A stretch of DNA of 64,000 bases from a bacterium 1XD8-76. Lineage in GTDB: Bacteria > Bacillota > Clostridia > Lachnospirales > Lachnospiraceae. The position numbers and the translations under genes are program-made. The DNA lies in assembly GCA_003611955.1 (NCBI GenBank), contig RAZE01000001.1:372001-436000 (forward strand), in the 5' to 3' direction. Of the stretch, positions 9,488 to 17,900 are shown in pieces. The first letter of the stretch is position 1; every line of letters starts with the position of its first letter. Below the pieces are notes generated by a model. The model saw only the letters and a list, made by a program, of their open reading frames with translations. It did no database searches and was not told the origin of the DNA.

Positions 9488-10222
9488 ATGAGTTTGTACA
9501 ATGCGGATAATTTTATCGAAAAAAGTAAAATGTTGGGGATCGATCTGTCTGAGGAACAGATTGAAAAGTTTATAGATTACTATGAACTTTTGGTGGAGTG
9601 GAATTCTTTTATGAATTTGACTGCCATCACGGATTTTGAGGAAGTGGTGTTGAAACATTTCGTCGATAGTCTGGCGATTTATCAGATCGAAGTCTTCCGG
9701 AAAAATTTAAATTCATCTTTGATCGATGTGGGGACAGGAGCCGGATTTCCCGGAATTCCGTTGAAGATCATGTTTCCGGAACGGAAGATCACACTCTTGG
9801 ATTCCTTAAATAAAAGAGTAAAGTTTTTAAATAAAATAATTGAAAAATTGGATATGAACAATATAGAGGCAGTTCACGGCAGAGCGGAAGATTTTGCAAG
9901 GCAGAAGTCCCACAGAGAGCAATATCAGTTTTGTGTTTCGAGAGCGGTTGCCAATCTTTCCACTTTGTCGGAGCTTTGTATTCCCTTTGTGAGAGAGGGC
10001 GGTTATTTTATTTCTTATAAATCGGAGAAAGTGAGAGAGGAATTGTCCGCCGGGAAGAAGGCGATGGAGATACTCGGCGGGAAGATGGAGGATCAACTGG
10101 AGTATCAGCTTCCGGGTACGGATATGAAGAGAAGTCTGTTGATCGTTAAAAAAGAAAAAAGTACGCCGGTGAAATATCCGAGAAAGGCGGGGACACCTGC
10201 GAAAGAGCCGCTGCAAAATTAG
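9488..10222 (+). CDS. rsmG: 16S rRNA (guanine-527-N7)-methyltransferase RsmG (GidB)
   Basis: The 244-residue SAM-dependent enzyme methylates N7 of G527 in 16S rRNA; its loss gives low-level streptomycin resistance in other bacteria. The SAM-binding loop DVGTGAGFPGIPL is clear at about residues 78-90, and ESYEFSRAVA-type motifs follow (here CVSRAVANLS). It is the last gene of the conserved origin-proximal block. In many Firmicutes parA follows directly; here parA is about 36 kb away. Confidence 0.96.
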   Translation: MSLYNADNFIEKSKMLGIDLSEEQIEKFIDYYELLVEWNSFMNLTAITDFEEVVLKHFVDSLAIYQIEVFRKNLNSSLIDVGTGAGFPGIPLKIMFPERKITLLDSLNKRVKFLNKIIEKLDMNNIEAVHGRAEDFARQKSHREQYQFCVSRAVANLSTLSELCIPFVREGGYFISYKSEKVREELSAGKKAMEILGGKMEDQLEYQLPGTDMKRSLLIVKKEKSTPVKYPRKAGTPAKEPLQN

Positions 10223-10234
10223 TGGAGGAGGAAA

Positions 10235-10981
10235 ATGATCGTGAATGAAATTGTAAAATCTTTGTACGACAGAAAATCGGTGAGGGTATTTGAGGAGCGT
10301 TCCATATCGGAGGAATGTAAAAAAGAAATTCTGATGGCAGCGCTGCAGGCGCCCAGTGCCGGGAATCAACAGCTTTATACTATTCTGGATATTACGGATC
10401 AGAATTTGAAGGACAGACTTGCGGTGAGTTGTGATAACCAGCCTTTTATTGCGAAGGCGCCCATGGTACTTATTTTTTGTGCGGATATCTTAAAGTGGAT
10501 TGATTTGTTTGAGGAGGGGGGATCTGCTCCGAGAAAGCCCGGATGCGGTGATCTGATTCTGGCGATCGATGACGCTTTGATCGCAGCGCAGAATGCAGTG
10601 GTCGCGGCGGAGAGCATGGGCATCGGTTCCTGCTATATCGGAGATATCATGGAACAGTGTGAACAGCACCGGGAGATGCTGCATCTTCCGGAGTATGTTT
10701 TTCCGGCGGCCATGTTGGTTTTCGGTTATCCGACCAGACAGCAGACGGAGAGAAAGAAACCGGAACGATGCAGACTGGAAGATATGGTGCAGGAAAATAC
10801 CTACCAGAGAAGAGATGGACAGTCTCTTCGAATCATGTTTGATAAAGAGACAAAGAATAAAAGTTTTGAGGAGTGGAGCCAGGCATTTTGCAAGAGAAAA
10901 TACAATTCTGATTTTTCAAGAGAGATGAGTCGGTCGGTTCAGGAGTATATAAAAGATTATTTGGATGGGAGACAGGGATGA
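10235..10981 (+). CDS. Nitroreductase family FMN-dependent oxidoreductase
   Basis: The 248-residue protein has the nitroreductase fold. RKSVRVFEERSIS near the N-terminus binds FMN phosphate, APSAGNQQLYTI follows, and AAESMGIGSCYIGDI is the typical second FMN-contacting segment. It would reduce nitro compounds, quinones or flavins with NAD(P)H; the natural substrate is unknown. It starts behind GGAGGAGG only 12 bp after rsmG, so it may be cotranscribed. Its stop overlaps the next start (ATGA at 10978-10981). Confidence 0.88.
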   Translation: MIVNEIVKSLYDRKSVRVFEERSISEECKKEILMAALQAPSAGNQQLYTILDITDQNLKDRLAVSCDNQPFIAKAPMVLIFCADILKWIDLFEEGGSAPRKPGCGDLILAIDDALIAAQNAVVAAESMGIGSCYIGDIMEQCEQHREMLHLPEYVFPAAMLVFGYPTRQQTERKKPERCRLEDMVQENTYQRRDGQSLRIMFDKETKNKSFEEWSQAFCKRKYNSDFSREMSRSVQEYIKDYLDGRQG

Positions 10982-11481
10982 ACAATAATATAGAAGTATT
11001 GGAAGAAGTATTGGATGTTTTGGAGGATGAGAGAAAACATTTTCTGGATCTTGTAAATCAGAATGAATTTAGAATGGAAGAAATAAATTCTTATTTGAGA
11101 GAGCTCTCTAAAAGTGAAGATGAAGATTTTAAAGTTTTTTCTCCCAGAAACGTAGAAAATATGCATAGAGAACAGATTGAGGCGGATGTCTCGGAAAAGA
11201 AAAAGTATGAGGAAGAGAATAAAGAGTATCTTAAGAAGATAAGTTTTCTGAAAAAATTGATAGATAAGGTCAATATTGTGATTGCAAACTTGCAGTATGA
11301 GGAAGAACCGGATATCCCGGAAGAAAATAAAAATGAAGATAAGGATACTTTGGAAAGTGATCATATTGCTCATCAGATATTAAATTGTGTATCTTTTATT
11401 ATACCTGATGCGGATCGAGCAAAAGTGGAACTTACTGCCCTGGCAAAAAAATTGTCCGATGACACTATATATAGAAAATAA
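10978..11481 (+). CDS. Hypothetical acidic coiled-coil protein
   Basis: I do not recognise this 167-residue protein. It is strongly charged and mostly helical. Residues about 5-30 and 60-105 look like coiled coils rich in Glu and Lys, followed by an acidic linker (EEEPDIPEENKNEDKDT) and a more globular tail. No signal peptide or membrane segment is seen. It overlaps the nitroreductase gene by ATGA, implying translational coupling, and ends about 40 bp before the parS pair. A role in chromosome segregation is only a guess from position. Confidence 0.6.
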   Translation: MNNNIEVLEEVLDVLEDERKHFLDLVNQNEFRMEEINSYLRELSKSEDEDFKVFSPRNVENMHREQIEADVSEKKKYEEENKEYLKKISFLKKLIDKVNIVIANLQYEEEPDIPEENKNEDKDTLESDHIAHQILNCVSFIIPDADRAKVELTALAKKLSDDTIYRK

Positions 11482-11522
11482 TACAGCTGCATACATTGTA
11501 CGGCATTACTGCAAAAATGAAA

Positions 11523-11538
11523 TGTTTCACGTGAAACA
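11523..11538. promoter_or_regulatory. parS centromere site 1
   Basis: TGTTTCACGTGAAACA is a perfect 16-bp palindrome, identical to the Bacillus-type parS consensus bound by ParB. Flanking bases extend the symmetry by two bp each side. It lies 8.2 kb from the oriC boxes. Confidence 0.95.
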
Positions 11539-11570
11539 TTTCATTTTTGGATACTCTCACCACAATATAA

Positions 11571-11586
11571 TGTTTCACGTGAAACA
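11571..11586. promoter_or_regulatory. parS centromere site 2
   Basis: This is a second perfect TGTTTCACGTGAAACA, 48 bp from the first. Two adjacent sites would strengthen ParB loading and spreading. Confidence 0.95.
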
Positions 11587-11616
11587 TTTTAACCACAATA
11601 TATTGAAATAAAATTT

Positions 11617-11654
11617 GTGAAACATTTATATTATGTAAAATGTTTTGTGAAACA
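11617..11654. repeat. Degenerate parS-like repeats
   Basis: A half-site GTGAAACA lies at 11617-11624. TGTTTTGTGAAACA at 11641-11654 is parS with the central two bases lost and one change. They look like decayed copies from a local array and may bind ParB weakly or not at all. Confidence 0.6.
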
Positions 11655-11726
11655 TTATATGGATAGATTATTAAAGTATAAAAAAAGATAAATGGATGGA
11701 CACAATATATAGTAAAAAAATATGTG

Positions 11727-11755
11727 TTGACAAAGAATAACTTATGGGATATATT
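11727..11755 (+). promoter_or_regulatory. Promoter of the ABC-F gene
   Basis: A perfect TTGACA (11727-11732) and TATATT (11750-11755) are separated by 17 bp. The predicted transcript start near 11762 gives an unusually long leader of about 230 nt before the ABC-F start. Confidence 0.8.
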
Positions 11756-11788
11756 AAGAAACAGAAATAAAAGGAAAGAGGTGTGAGT

Positions 11789-11809
11789 GTGATTATTATT
11801 ACCTGCTAA
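11789..11809 (+). CDS. Possible leader peptide upstream of ABC-F
   Basis: AGAGG at 11777-11781 precedes GTG at 11789, which opens a 6-codon frame reading M-I-I-I-T-C then stop. GTG 11783 in the same frame would add two residues. A second tiny frame at 11830-11874 begins MMESVCHAAG but has no good ribosome site. Ribosome stalling on such leaders by antibiotics controls many ABC-F resistance genes; the link here is inference from position, ribosome site and the downstream hairpin. Confidence 0.4.
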   Translation: MIIITC

Positions 11810-11931
11810 ATTATTAATTTTAGAATGGCATGATGGAGTCAGTTTGTCATGCGGCAGGAATATTTTCACATTAGGCCTTTAAATAGGGATAGATCAATAC
11901 TGAGAAAGTCTCTCGATTTTTCAGAACAATG

Positions 11932-11962
11932 AAGATGCAGAAAATATTTCTGCATCTTTTTA
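11932..11962 (+). terminator. Attenuator-type terminator in the ABC-F leader
   Basis: AAGATGCAGAAA (11932-11943) pairs perfectly with TTTCTGCATCTT (11947-11958) around a 3-nt loop, followed by TTTAT. It lies 30 nt upstream of the ABC-F start and well downstream of the promoter, so it would end transcription early unless prevented. Confidence 0.75.
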
Positions 11963-11991
11963 TCTTATGTGAAAGAAAGTGAGGGATAATA

Positions 11992-13557
11992 ATGTCATTG
12001 ATCAGTGTAAACAATTTAACTTTTCATTATGAGGGAAGCTTTGATGAGATTTTTGAGGATGTATCTTTTCAGATAGATACTAACTGGAAGCTGGGATTTA
12101 CAGCGAGAAATGGAAGAGGAAAGACAACATTTTTAAAATTGCTGATGGGAGAGTACGAATACAGAGGAAGTATCAGCTGCAATGAAAGTTTTGATTATTT
12201 TCCGTTTGAAATAAGAGACAGGGAGAGGTCTTTTCTTGAGATCATCGAAGAGCTATATCCGGAATATGAGTTGTGGAAAGTTTGTAAAGAGTTATCTCTG
12301 CTGCAGGCAGAGGAGGAAATCTTGTATCGTCCCTTTTATACATTGAGCAACGGAGAACAGACAAAGGCGATGCTGGCAGTTTTATTTTCCCAGGAGAGCA
12401 GATTTCTTCTGATAGATGAACCGACCAACCATCTGGATGTGAGAGGAAGAAAAAGTATCAGAGAATATTTAAAACAAAAGAAGGGCTTTATTCTCGTCTC
12501 TCACGACAGAGATCTTTTGGATGAGTGTGTGGATCATATTCTTGTCATCAATAAGACTGATATCGAAGTGTATAAAGGAAATTTCTCTACATGGTGGGAG
12601 GAAAAGAAACGAAGGGATAACTGGGAGCGGGAGGAAAATGAACGGCTGAAAAAGGATATTAAGAGATTAAAGGAATCAGCCCGTGTAAAGGAGGAGTGGG
12701 CGGATAATATCGAGTCCAGAAAGATCGGAAAAAAAGCCTATGAGGAGGTAAAGAGAAAAGGAATTTCCACAAAAGGACGAAGGGCTTATATCGGGGAAAA
12801 GACGAGAAGAATGGAGAAGCGCCGAAAAAATCTGGAAAATCGGGAGGAGAGAGCAATCGAGGAAAAGTCAAAGCTTCTCAAGAATCTGGAGACAGCGGAG
12901 GATTTAAAGCTTTTTCCGTTGAGGCATTACAAAGATGTCTCTGTAAGTCTGTCCGATGTCTGCATCTACTATGGACAGGAGGATGGAAGCCAAAAAAATC
13001 TGGGCACAGTCAGCTTTGATATAAGGAACGGAGAATGCGTGGTTCTGTGTGGAAAAAATGGCTGTGGGAAATCCAGTATCTTGAAGGCAGTCATACAGGC
13101 GGCGGAAGAAAAAGAGGGAATGGTTCCCGGGGAAAGCCTTTCGATGACAGAGCCGATCTGTTATACCGGAACGATCACTACGGCGGGAGGACTTAAAATT
13201 TCTTATGTACCGCAGGATACAAGTCATCTGCGGGGAAGTCTCATCGATTATGCTGAGCAATATCACCTGAATCTGAGTTCTTTTCTGATGCTTCTTCGAA
13301 AACTGGATCTGGAGAGGGAACAGTTTGAAAAGAATTTGGAGGAATACAGCGGCGGACAGAAGAAGAAGGTGTTGATTGCCAAAAGCCTGAGCGAGCAGGC
13401 GCATCTGTATATATGGGATGAATCCTTAAATTTTATCGACGTGTTTTCCAGAATGCAGATAGAAGAGCTTCTTACAAAATATCGTCCTACCATGCTGCTT
13501 GTGGAGCATGACACGGCTTTCGTGGAAAAGGTGGGGAGCAAGATAATTGAAATGTAG
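11992..13557 (+). CDS. Lsa-like ABC-F ribosomal protection protein
   Basis: The 521-residue soluble protein has two ABC ATPase domains and no membrane segments, the ABC-F layout. ABC-F proteins of the Lsa/Vga type enter the ribosomal E site and displace lincosamides, streptogramin A or pleuromutilins. NBD1 has NGRGKTTFL (Walker A), LSNGEQTK (signature) and LLIDEPTNHLD (Walker B). A charged linker covers about residues 185-310. NBD2 has GKNGCGKSS, YSGGQKKKV and WDESLNFID. The last differs from the usual DEP by a Ser. The N-terminus MSLISVNNLTF is Lsa-like. Drug specificity cannot be read from sequence alone. Confidence 0.85.
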   Translation: MSLISVNNLTFHYEGSFDEIFEDVSFQIDTNWKLGFTARNGRGKTTFLKLLMGEYEYRGSISCNESFDYFPFEIRDRERSFLEIIEELYPEYELWKVCKELSLLQAEEEILYRPFYTLSNGEQTKAMLAVLFSQESRFLLIDEPTNHLDVRGRKSIREYLKQKKGFILVSHDRDLLDECVDHILVINKTDIEVYKGNFSTWWEEKKRRDNWEREENERLKKDIKRLKESARVKEEWADNIESRKIGKKAYEEVKRKGISTKGRRAYIGEKTRRMEKRRKNLENREERAIEEKSKLLKNLETAEDLKLFPLRHYKDVSVSLSDVCIYYGQEDGSQKNLGTVSFDIRNGECVVLCGKNGCGKSSILKAVIQAAEEKEGMVPGESLSMTEPICYTGTITTAGGLKISYVPQDTSHLRGSLIDYAEQYHLNLSSFLMLLRKLDLEREQFEKNLEEYSGGQKKKVLIAKSLSEQAHLYIWDESLNFIDVFSRMQIEELLTKYRPTMLLVEHDTAFVEKVGSKIIEM

Positions 13558-13613
13558 AAATTTTCGTGATAAAATAATATTTTAAAAAAAACATTAAAAA
13601 GGAGGAAAGTCAA

Positions 13614-14147
13614 ATGGGATTATTTTCAAAGAAACCGAAAGAATTGGAGTATGATGCGGCGGATTGTCAGCGGAAGAAAGAGATCATGCGCAGGATGTGG
13701 AATGAGGCTGTTGAGGACGGGGACAGTTACGAGATTCTTCTTGCGGACCAGACTACATCCAAATTTGAGAGAGGTTTTGTGTTTGATACGAATACCACCA
13801 CATTCTATTTTTATATTGTCGGTTATCGAAAGAGTGATTGGAAGGTTGGCATGGTACAGATCGACAGGGAACTGACACAGCATTCGGAAGTATTTTTTGT
13901 AGATATGAGTGCAGTGGTAGGGGCAAGTTACAACGCAAAAATCAAACAGGCATGGCTTCTGTATCGGAAGGGTTATGAGAGTTATGGAGAGCAGTTTAAT
14001 ATCAGCGATACGGGAAGCAAGACAATGGCAGGTATCACAAACACAGTTCAGGCGGAGGAGAGAGAAAAATTCCTTGACTTTTTAGAAGAATTGCGTGGTC
14101 GTCTGGAACAGCAGGGATATAAGCAGGAGAAGTGGAAGAGATCATGA
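13614..14147 (+). CDS. Hypothetical protein, first of a coupled pair
   Basis: I do not recognise this 177-residue protein. It is soluble, with no signal peptide, and begins MGLFSKKPKELEYD behind a perfect AAGGAGG. The middle looks like beta-rich structure (VFDTNTTTFYFYIVGYRKSD), and the C-terminus is helical and charged. Its TGA overlaps the ATG of the next gene (ATGA at 14144-14147), so the two products are probably made in fixed ratio and may interact. Confidence 0.6.
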   Translation: MGLFSKKPKELEYDAADCQRKKEIMRRMWNEAVEDGDSYEILLADQTTSKFERGFVFDTNTTTFYFYIVGYRKSDWKVGMVQIDRELTQHSEVFFVDMSAVVGASYNAKIKQAWLLYRKGYESYGEQFNISDTGSKTMAGITNTVQAEEREKFLDFLEELRGRLEQQGYKQEKWKRS

Positions 14148-14896
14148 TAGGAAGATTGTTGAGGAGTTTGTCCAGCGGTCCTCTGTTGTCGCTTTTTTTC
14201 GGATGCATTTTTTTTGGTGTGATGATAAAACAGGGTGTTTTTCCTCAGCTGTTGATACCCTCCCATGATTATGACTATGTCCTGGAGAACGGGTTAAAGG
14301 AAGGGCAGCATATCAAAGGGGAGCTGTTTTACAGTCTCGGGGGTTTTGCGTCGGAAAAAAGTTATACGCAGTATGAGAATTCCAGAACAGCGTCAAAGAC
14401 TACCGGTTACTATTATATGATCCCAGTCGGGGAAGACGGAATAGCAGCAGTTTTTGTCCGCAAGGCAGACCTGGATGCGATGGAGCGTCTGACGGGGGAA
14501 ACTTATGAGTATCTGAAGGGCGGGGACATTCCGCAGACGGAAGTACATGTTGAGGGTGTGGCCTTAAAGATGGACAAAAACCTGAAAGGACTTGAGAGCG
14601 CTTTCCGGGATGAACTGGCGTATCTGGGATATACGGAAGGTGACGTGGATGAGATGCTCTCATCCTGGTCAGACAGTGAATGCCTTGTGATCTATGGTCC
14701 GGCACAGATGTCCACCATGTATGTGATGACCGCGATCGCGTTTGTTCTGGTTTTGATCGGCGTCTTTTTTCTCGCACGCAATTACAGGAGAGAAGTGGAA
14801 TACGATGAGGAGAGGGAGAGTGGGATATCTAATATCGGGAACAGACCGAATGGAATGTCCGGAACTTCATACACAACATATTATACAAACGAATAA
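14144..14896 (+). CDS. Hypothetical membrane protein, second of a coupled pair
   Basis: This 250-residue protein has one N-terminal membrane helix (about residues 8-30) and one near the C-terminus (about 190-212, VMTAIAFVLVLIGVFFLARN). An extracytoplasmic domain of about 155 residues lies between them, and a short polar tail follows. I place the start at ATG 14144, overlapping the previous stop; an upstream in-frame GTG at 14132 is also possible. The family is not recognised. A bidirectional terminator follows. Confidence 0.6.
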   Translation: MIGRLLRSLSSGPLLSLFFGCIFFGVMIKQGVFPQLLIPSHDYDYVLENGLKEGQHIKGELFYSLGGFASEKSYTQYENSRTASKTTGYYYMIPVGEDGIAAVFVRKADLDAMERLTGETYEYLKGGDIPQTEVHVEGVALKMDKNLKGLESAFRDELAYLGYTEGDVDEMLSSWSDSECLVIYGPAQMSTMYVMTAIAFVLVLIGVFFLARNYRREVEYDEERESGISNIGNRPNGMSGTSYTTYYTNE

Positions 14897-14933
14897 AAAA
14901 TCTGCCGGGTTTTGCTTCTCCGGCAGATTTTTT
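14895..14933. terminator. Bidirectional terminator between convergent genes
   Basis: AAAAAATCTGCCGG (14895-14908) pairs with CCGGCAGATTTTTT (14920-14933) around an 11-nt loop. T-runs on both strands allow it to end the rightward pair and the long leftward DUF4132 operon. Confidence 0.92.
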
Positions 14934-14945
14934 GATAGTGCTTTT

Positions 14946-17900
14946 TTACATGTCCTTCCAGAGCTCGTTCCTCTCCTGGCTGGAAGCGACAGCTTTGGCA
15001 GTCTGCATTACGATCTCACTGAAATACCGCTCAGGAAGTTCCCCGATCTTTTTATTGAACTTTACATTGAAAACAGTGATATCCTCATTTTGTCCGCCGA
15101 CGTAGCTGCCGGAGAAGTTGAGTTCCGCCCGCAGTCCCTGTTCCTTATCCTCGCGGTAATAGTAGTCGAAAATACCGGCGTCTTCCGCCTGTCCGCGATA
15201 CCACCCCATGTTCTGCATTTTTCCGTGCAGGGAGAGATCGTTGAGAATACAGCCGCCGAAACGCTCCATGGATTTCTCCCCCGCTTCTTCCTCAGTCATA
15301 TGGTAGACAGGACGGGAGAGCTGTTCGATGGGCTGGGTGATTTCGTAATCTTCCAGCTGTGTTTTCCATGCTTCGATGGATTCCTCTGAGAGTTCTACCG
15401 GATGGATGAGACCGATTTTTTGGAGATCATTCTCAGGAAGATCAAATTCCTCCTCGTCCTCCGTATTAAAACTGCCGTCCTCCATGTAGCGGAAGGTCTG
15501 TATCAATTTTTTGTCTTCGTAGACTCCCCAGATCAGTCCGATTGCAAACTGATGCATGATCGGATTTTCCACAAAGAGTTTCTTCCATGCCTCACAGACC
15601 CACTGTCTTTCCGTGGAGAGCGCCAGTTCAAGACGCATCCGCTGGCTGGTGACAGTCGTCTTCATCTGCTTTTTCATCTCTTTGAAAGCGGTGTAAGCTT
15701 TGGCGGATTTTTCGGGATCGTCCTTTTTGCCGGGGGCGGGAAGGTTTTTCAGTTTCTTTCCGTTCTCATCGAAGACTTCCACTTCCAGCGCCGGGGTGAT
15801 CGTCACAGTGAACATACGTTCTCCATAGTCGAAATGACGCTCCATCTTTTCATCGAAGCCGAGATCCGGGACAATGCGGTCCGCCAGTTCCTCCGTGGTG
15901 ATGCCGAGCTGGTCGGCGGCAAACTTTAAGGCTTCGCCGGCGGCGGTCTTCACCTGGCGGAACTTGAATTTTCTGGAGATGCCGTCCACGATCAGAAGGG
16001 CTTCCGGTTTCGGGTTTAATGCCAGCGCCTGCACAGCGTCCGCGGCGATGGCTCCTCTGGAATGTTTAGGCCACTCGTTTATCTGATGCTGCAGTTTTTT
16101 GATGATGTCGGTGCCGCCGTGGATGGAAGCGGCGTAGAGCACCCAACGCTTTTTCGCCTCGGCTCCGAGAGCGAGCCATTTGTCAAAAAGTTCGTTCACA
16201 TAGACGGCAAGTTCCGCTTCATTGAGCTCCGCCGCCAGAGCCGCTGCGTCCTTATTGACGCCGCAGGTTGTCATGGAGGCGTAGCAAAGCAGGATTGCCT
16301 GCAAGTAGTCTTCATCTGCAGGTATCGGTTCGCAGGTGCTTTGTCTGTCCTCCACAGAACTTTCAGGTGTGACGTTGCCCGCAGGTTTTTTATTTACAGG
16401 TGAGAACGGCGTCTCATACGCCCAGGCGAGAGTACGTCTTTTGCCGCCCTTATGCAGATTTTTCACAAGATCCTGCAAAGTGAGTACACTGCCTGCCGAA
16501 ACGGAATCCTCATTCAGAAGTTCCTGCAGGAGTGTCTTTGCCTTGCTGTTCTTTTCTCTTTCAAGAGCGACAGCGAGCTGTGGTTTGTATTTTTCCAGAT
16601 CCCATTTTGCCAGTGTGCGGATTGCCAACTCTCTTTCTGCGGCTTTTTTAGAAGAAAGCAGAACCAGAACTTCGGGCTCCCAGTTTTTTTGTTCGCAGAG
16701 TACAGTCAAGAGGGCTTCTCTCACAGTTTTTGAGCTGTCCTGTGTGTAGGATAGAATTTCTGCTTTGTTTTCTTCAGCGTTGTTCTGTAGAAATGTTACA
16801 GCAAAAGTTCTGACCGCCACATCTGATTTTTGAAAAGCTAGCATAACTTCTTCTCTGTTTTCCTCCATATATCCGGTAAAAGCTTTTTGCGTCGCATCAT
16901 TCAGGATTATTAATTGTCGTTTGTTGTAAAGAAAGAACTGATACATCAGAGAATAAAATTTCAACTGGTGTACCATATCAAGATGTTCTTCCCGGAAAGC
17001 GGCATAGAGCTGCCTGATAGAGATAAGAGTAGACTGCAGTTCGTTAAAAAAGAAAGAACTGGTGCCGCAGAGGAGTATATAGGAGACAACACGGTTATAA
17101 AATGCCTGATCATGGTAAGTGTAGGTGTAAGAGTGCAGCAGATTTCTGGCCTGCATGATATTGCCTCTGTACCCGTACTGGTTAAAGAGCTGATCTTCAC
17201 AGGGATAGAGGGTGGAAATGTCTGTCTCACCCCGCAGGTACGACTTAACTTCATTGGCGACAGTATTTTTGTCCGCCAGAAGCTCGATCAGTTTATTCCG
17301 TTCCGCATCACCGCCGGTCTTTTGTCTCTTCATAAAGAGAGTTCTGTCCTCCTGTCTCAGAATTTCCATCATGGCAAATGAATCATGGGCGTTTGCAGTC
17401 TCCATAACCTGTAAAAACAGGTCTTTATTTTTATGAAACTGGGTTTTCAGGACAGTATTCAAGTCCTTTGACGCCGCCTGCAGTATCAGGGCTTTGCTGT
17501 TGATGTCAAAAAGGGTATCGTAGTCTCCGCCCATTATCTCCGTATCGATCCAGAAGGATTTACTGACATTGATTGCCACAGAGAACATATTTTGGAGGTT
17601 TGCCGCAAAGCAGATTTTCGCATAATTCTTGAGGATATCCGACAACCCGGAGTTAAGAAGAGCTGATCCGCCGAAGAGATGCAAGAAGTAGGAGGATATC
17701 CTGTATTTTTCTCCGGCAAGGTTCAATATTTTTCCGGTCACCTGATCTGTTCTGATCGCCTGGCTCAGTTCGCCAATAATATAATCGGATACCGTGTTTG
17801 TATCATAGATATTTCTGAGATTATCCGTGAGAGTATCTTCATAATACTGCATGACAGGTACGTCATCTTTTTCCAGAAGACCTTTTCCGTCGGGATATTT

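Larger units (their letters stand above)
11482..11991. other. 510-bp intergenic region: parS sites, then ABC-F promoter and leader
   Basis: The left half (11520-11655) carries two perfect parS palindromes and degenerate copies. The right half (11727-11991) carries a strong promoter, a short leader reading frame and a hairpin with a T-run, all directed to the ABC-F gene. Sub-elements are listed separately. Confidence 0.85.

Noticed and set aside
11387..11611. A 74-codon frame running through both parS sites
   Set aside because: It overlaps the coiled-coil gene in another frame and its sequence is dictated by the parS palindromes.
15402..15929. A 175-codon plus-strand frame, also present identically at 18945-19472
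   Set aside because: It is the antisense shadow of the duplicated DUF4132 coding sequence. Its conservation reflects only the repeat.
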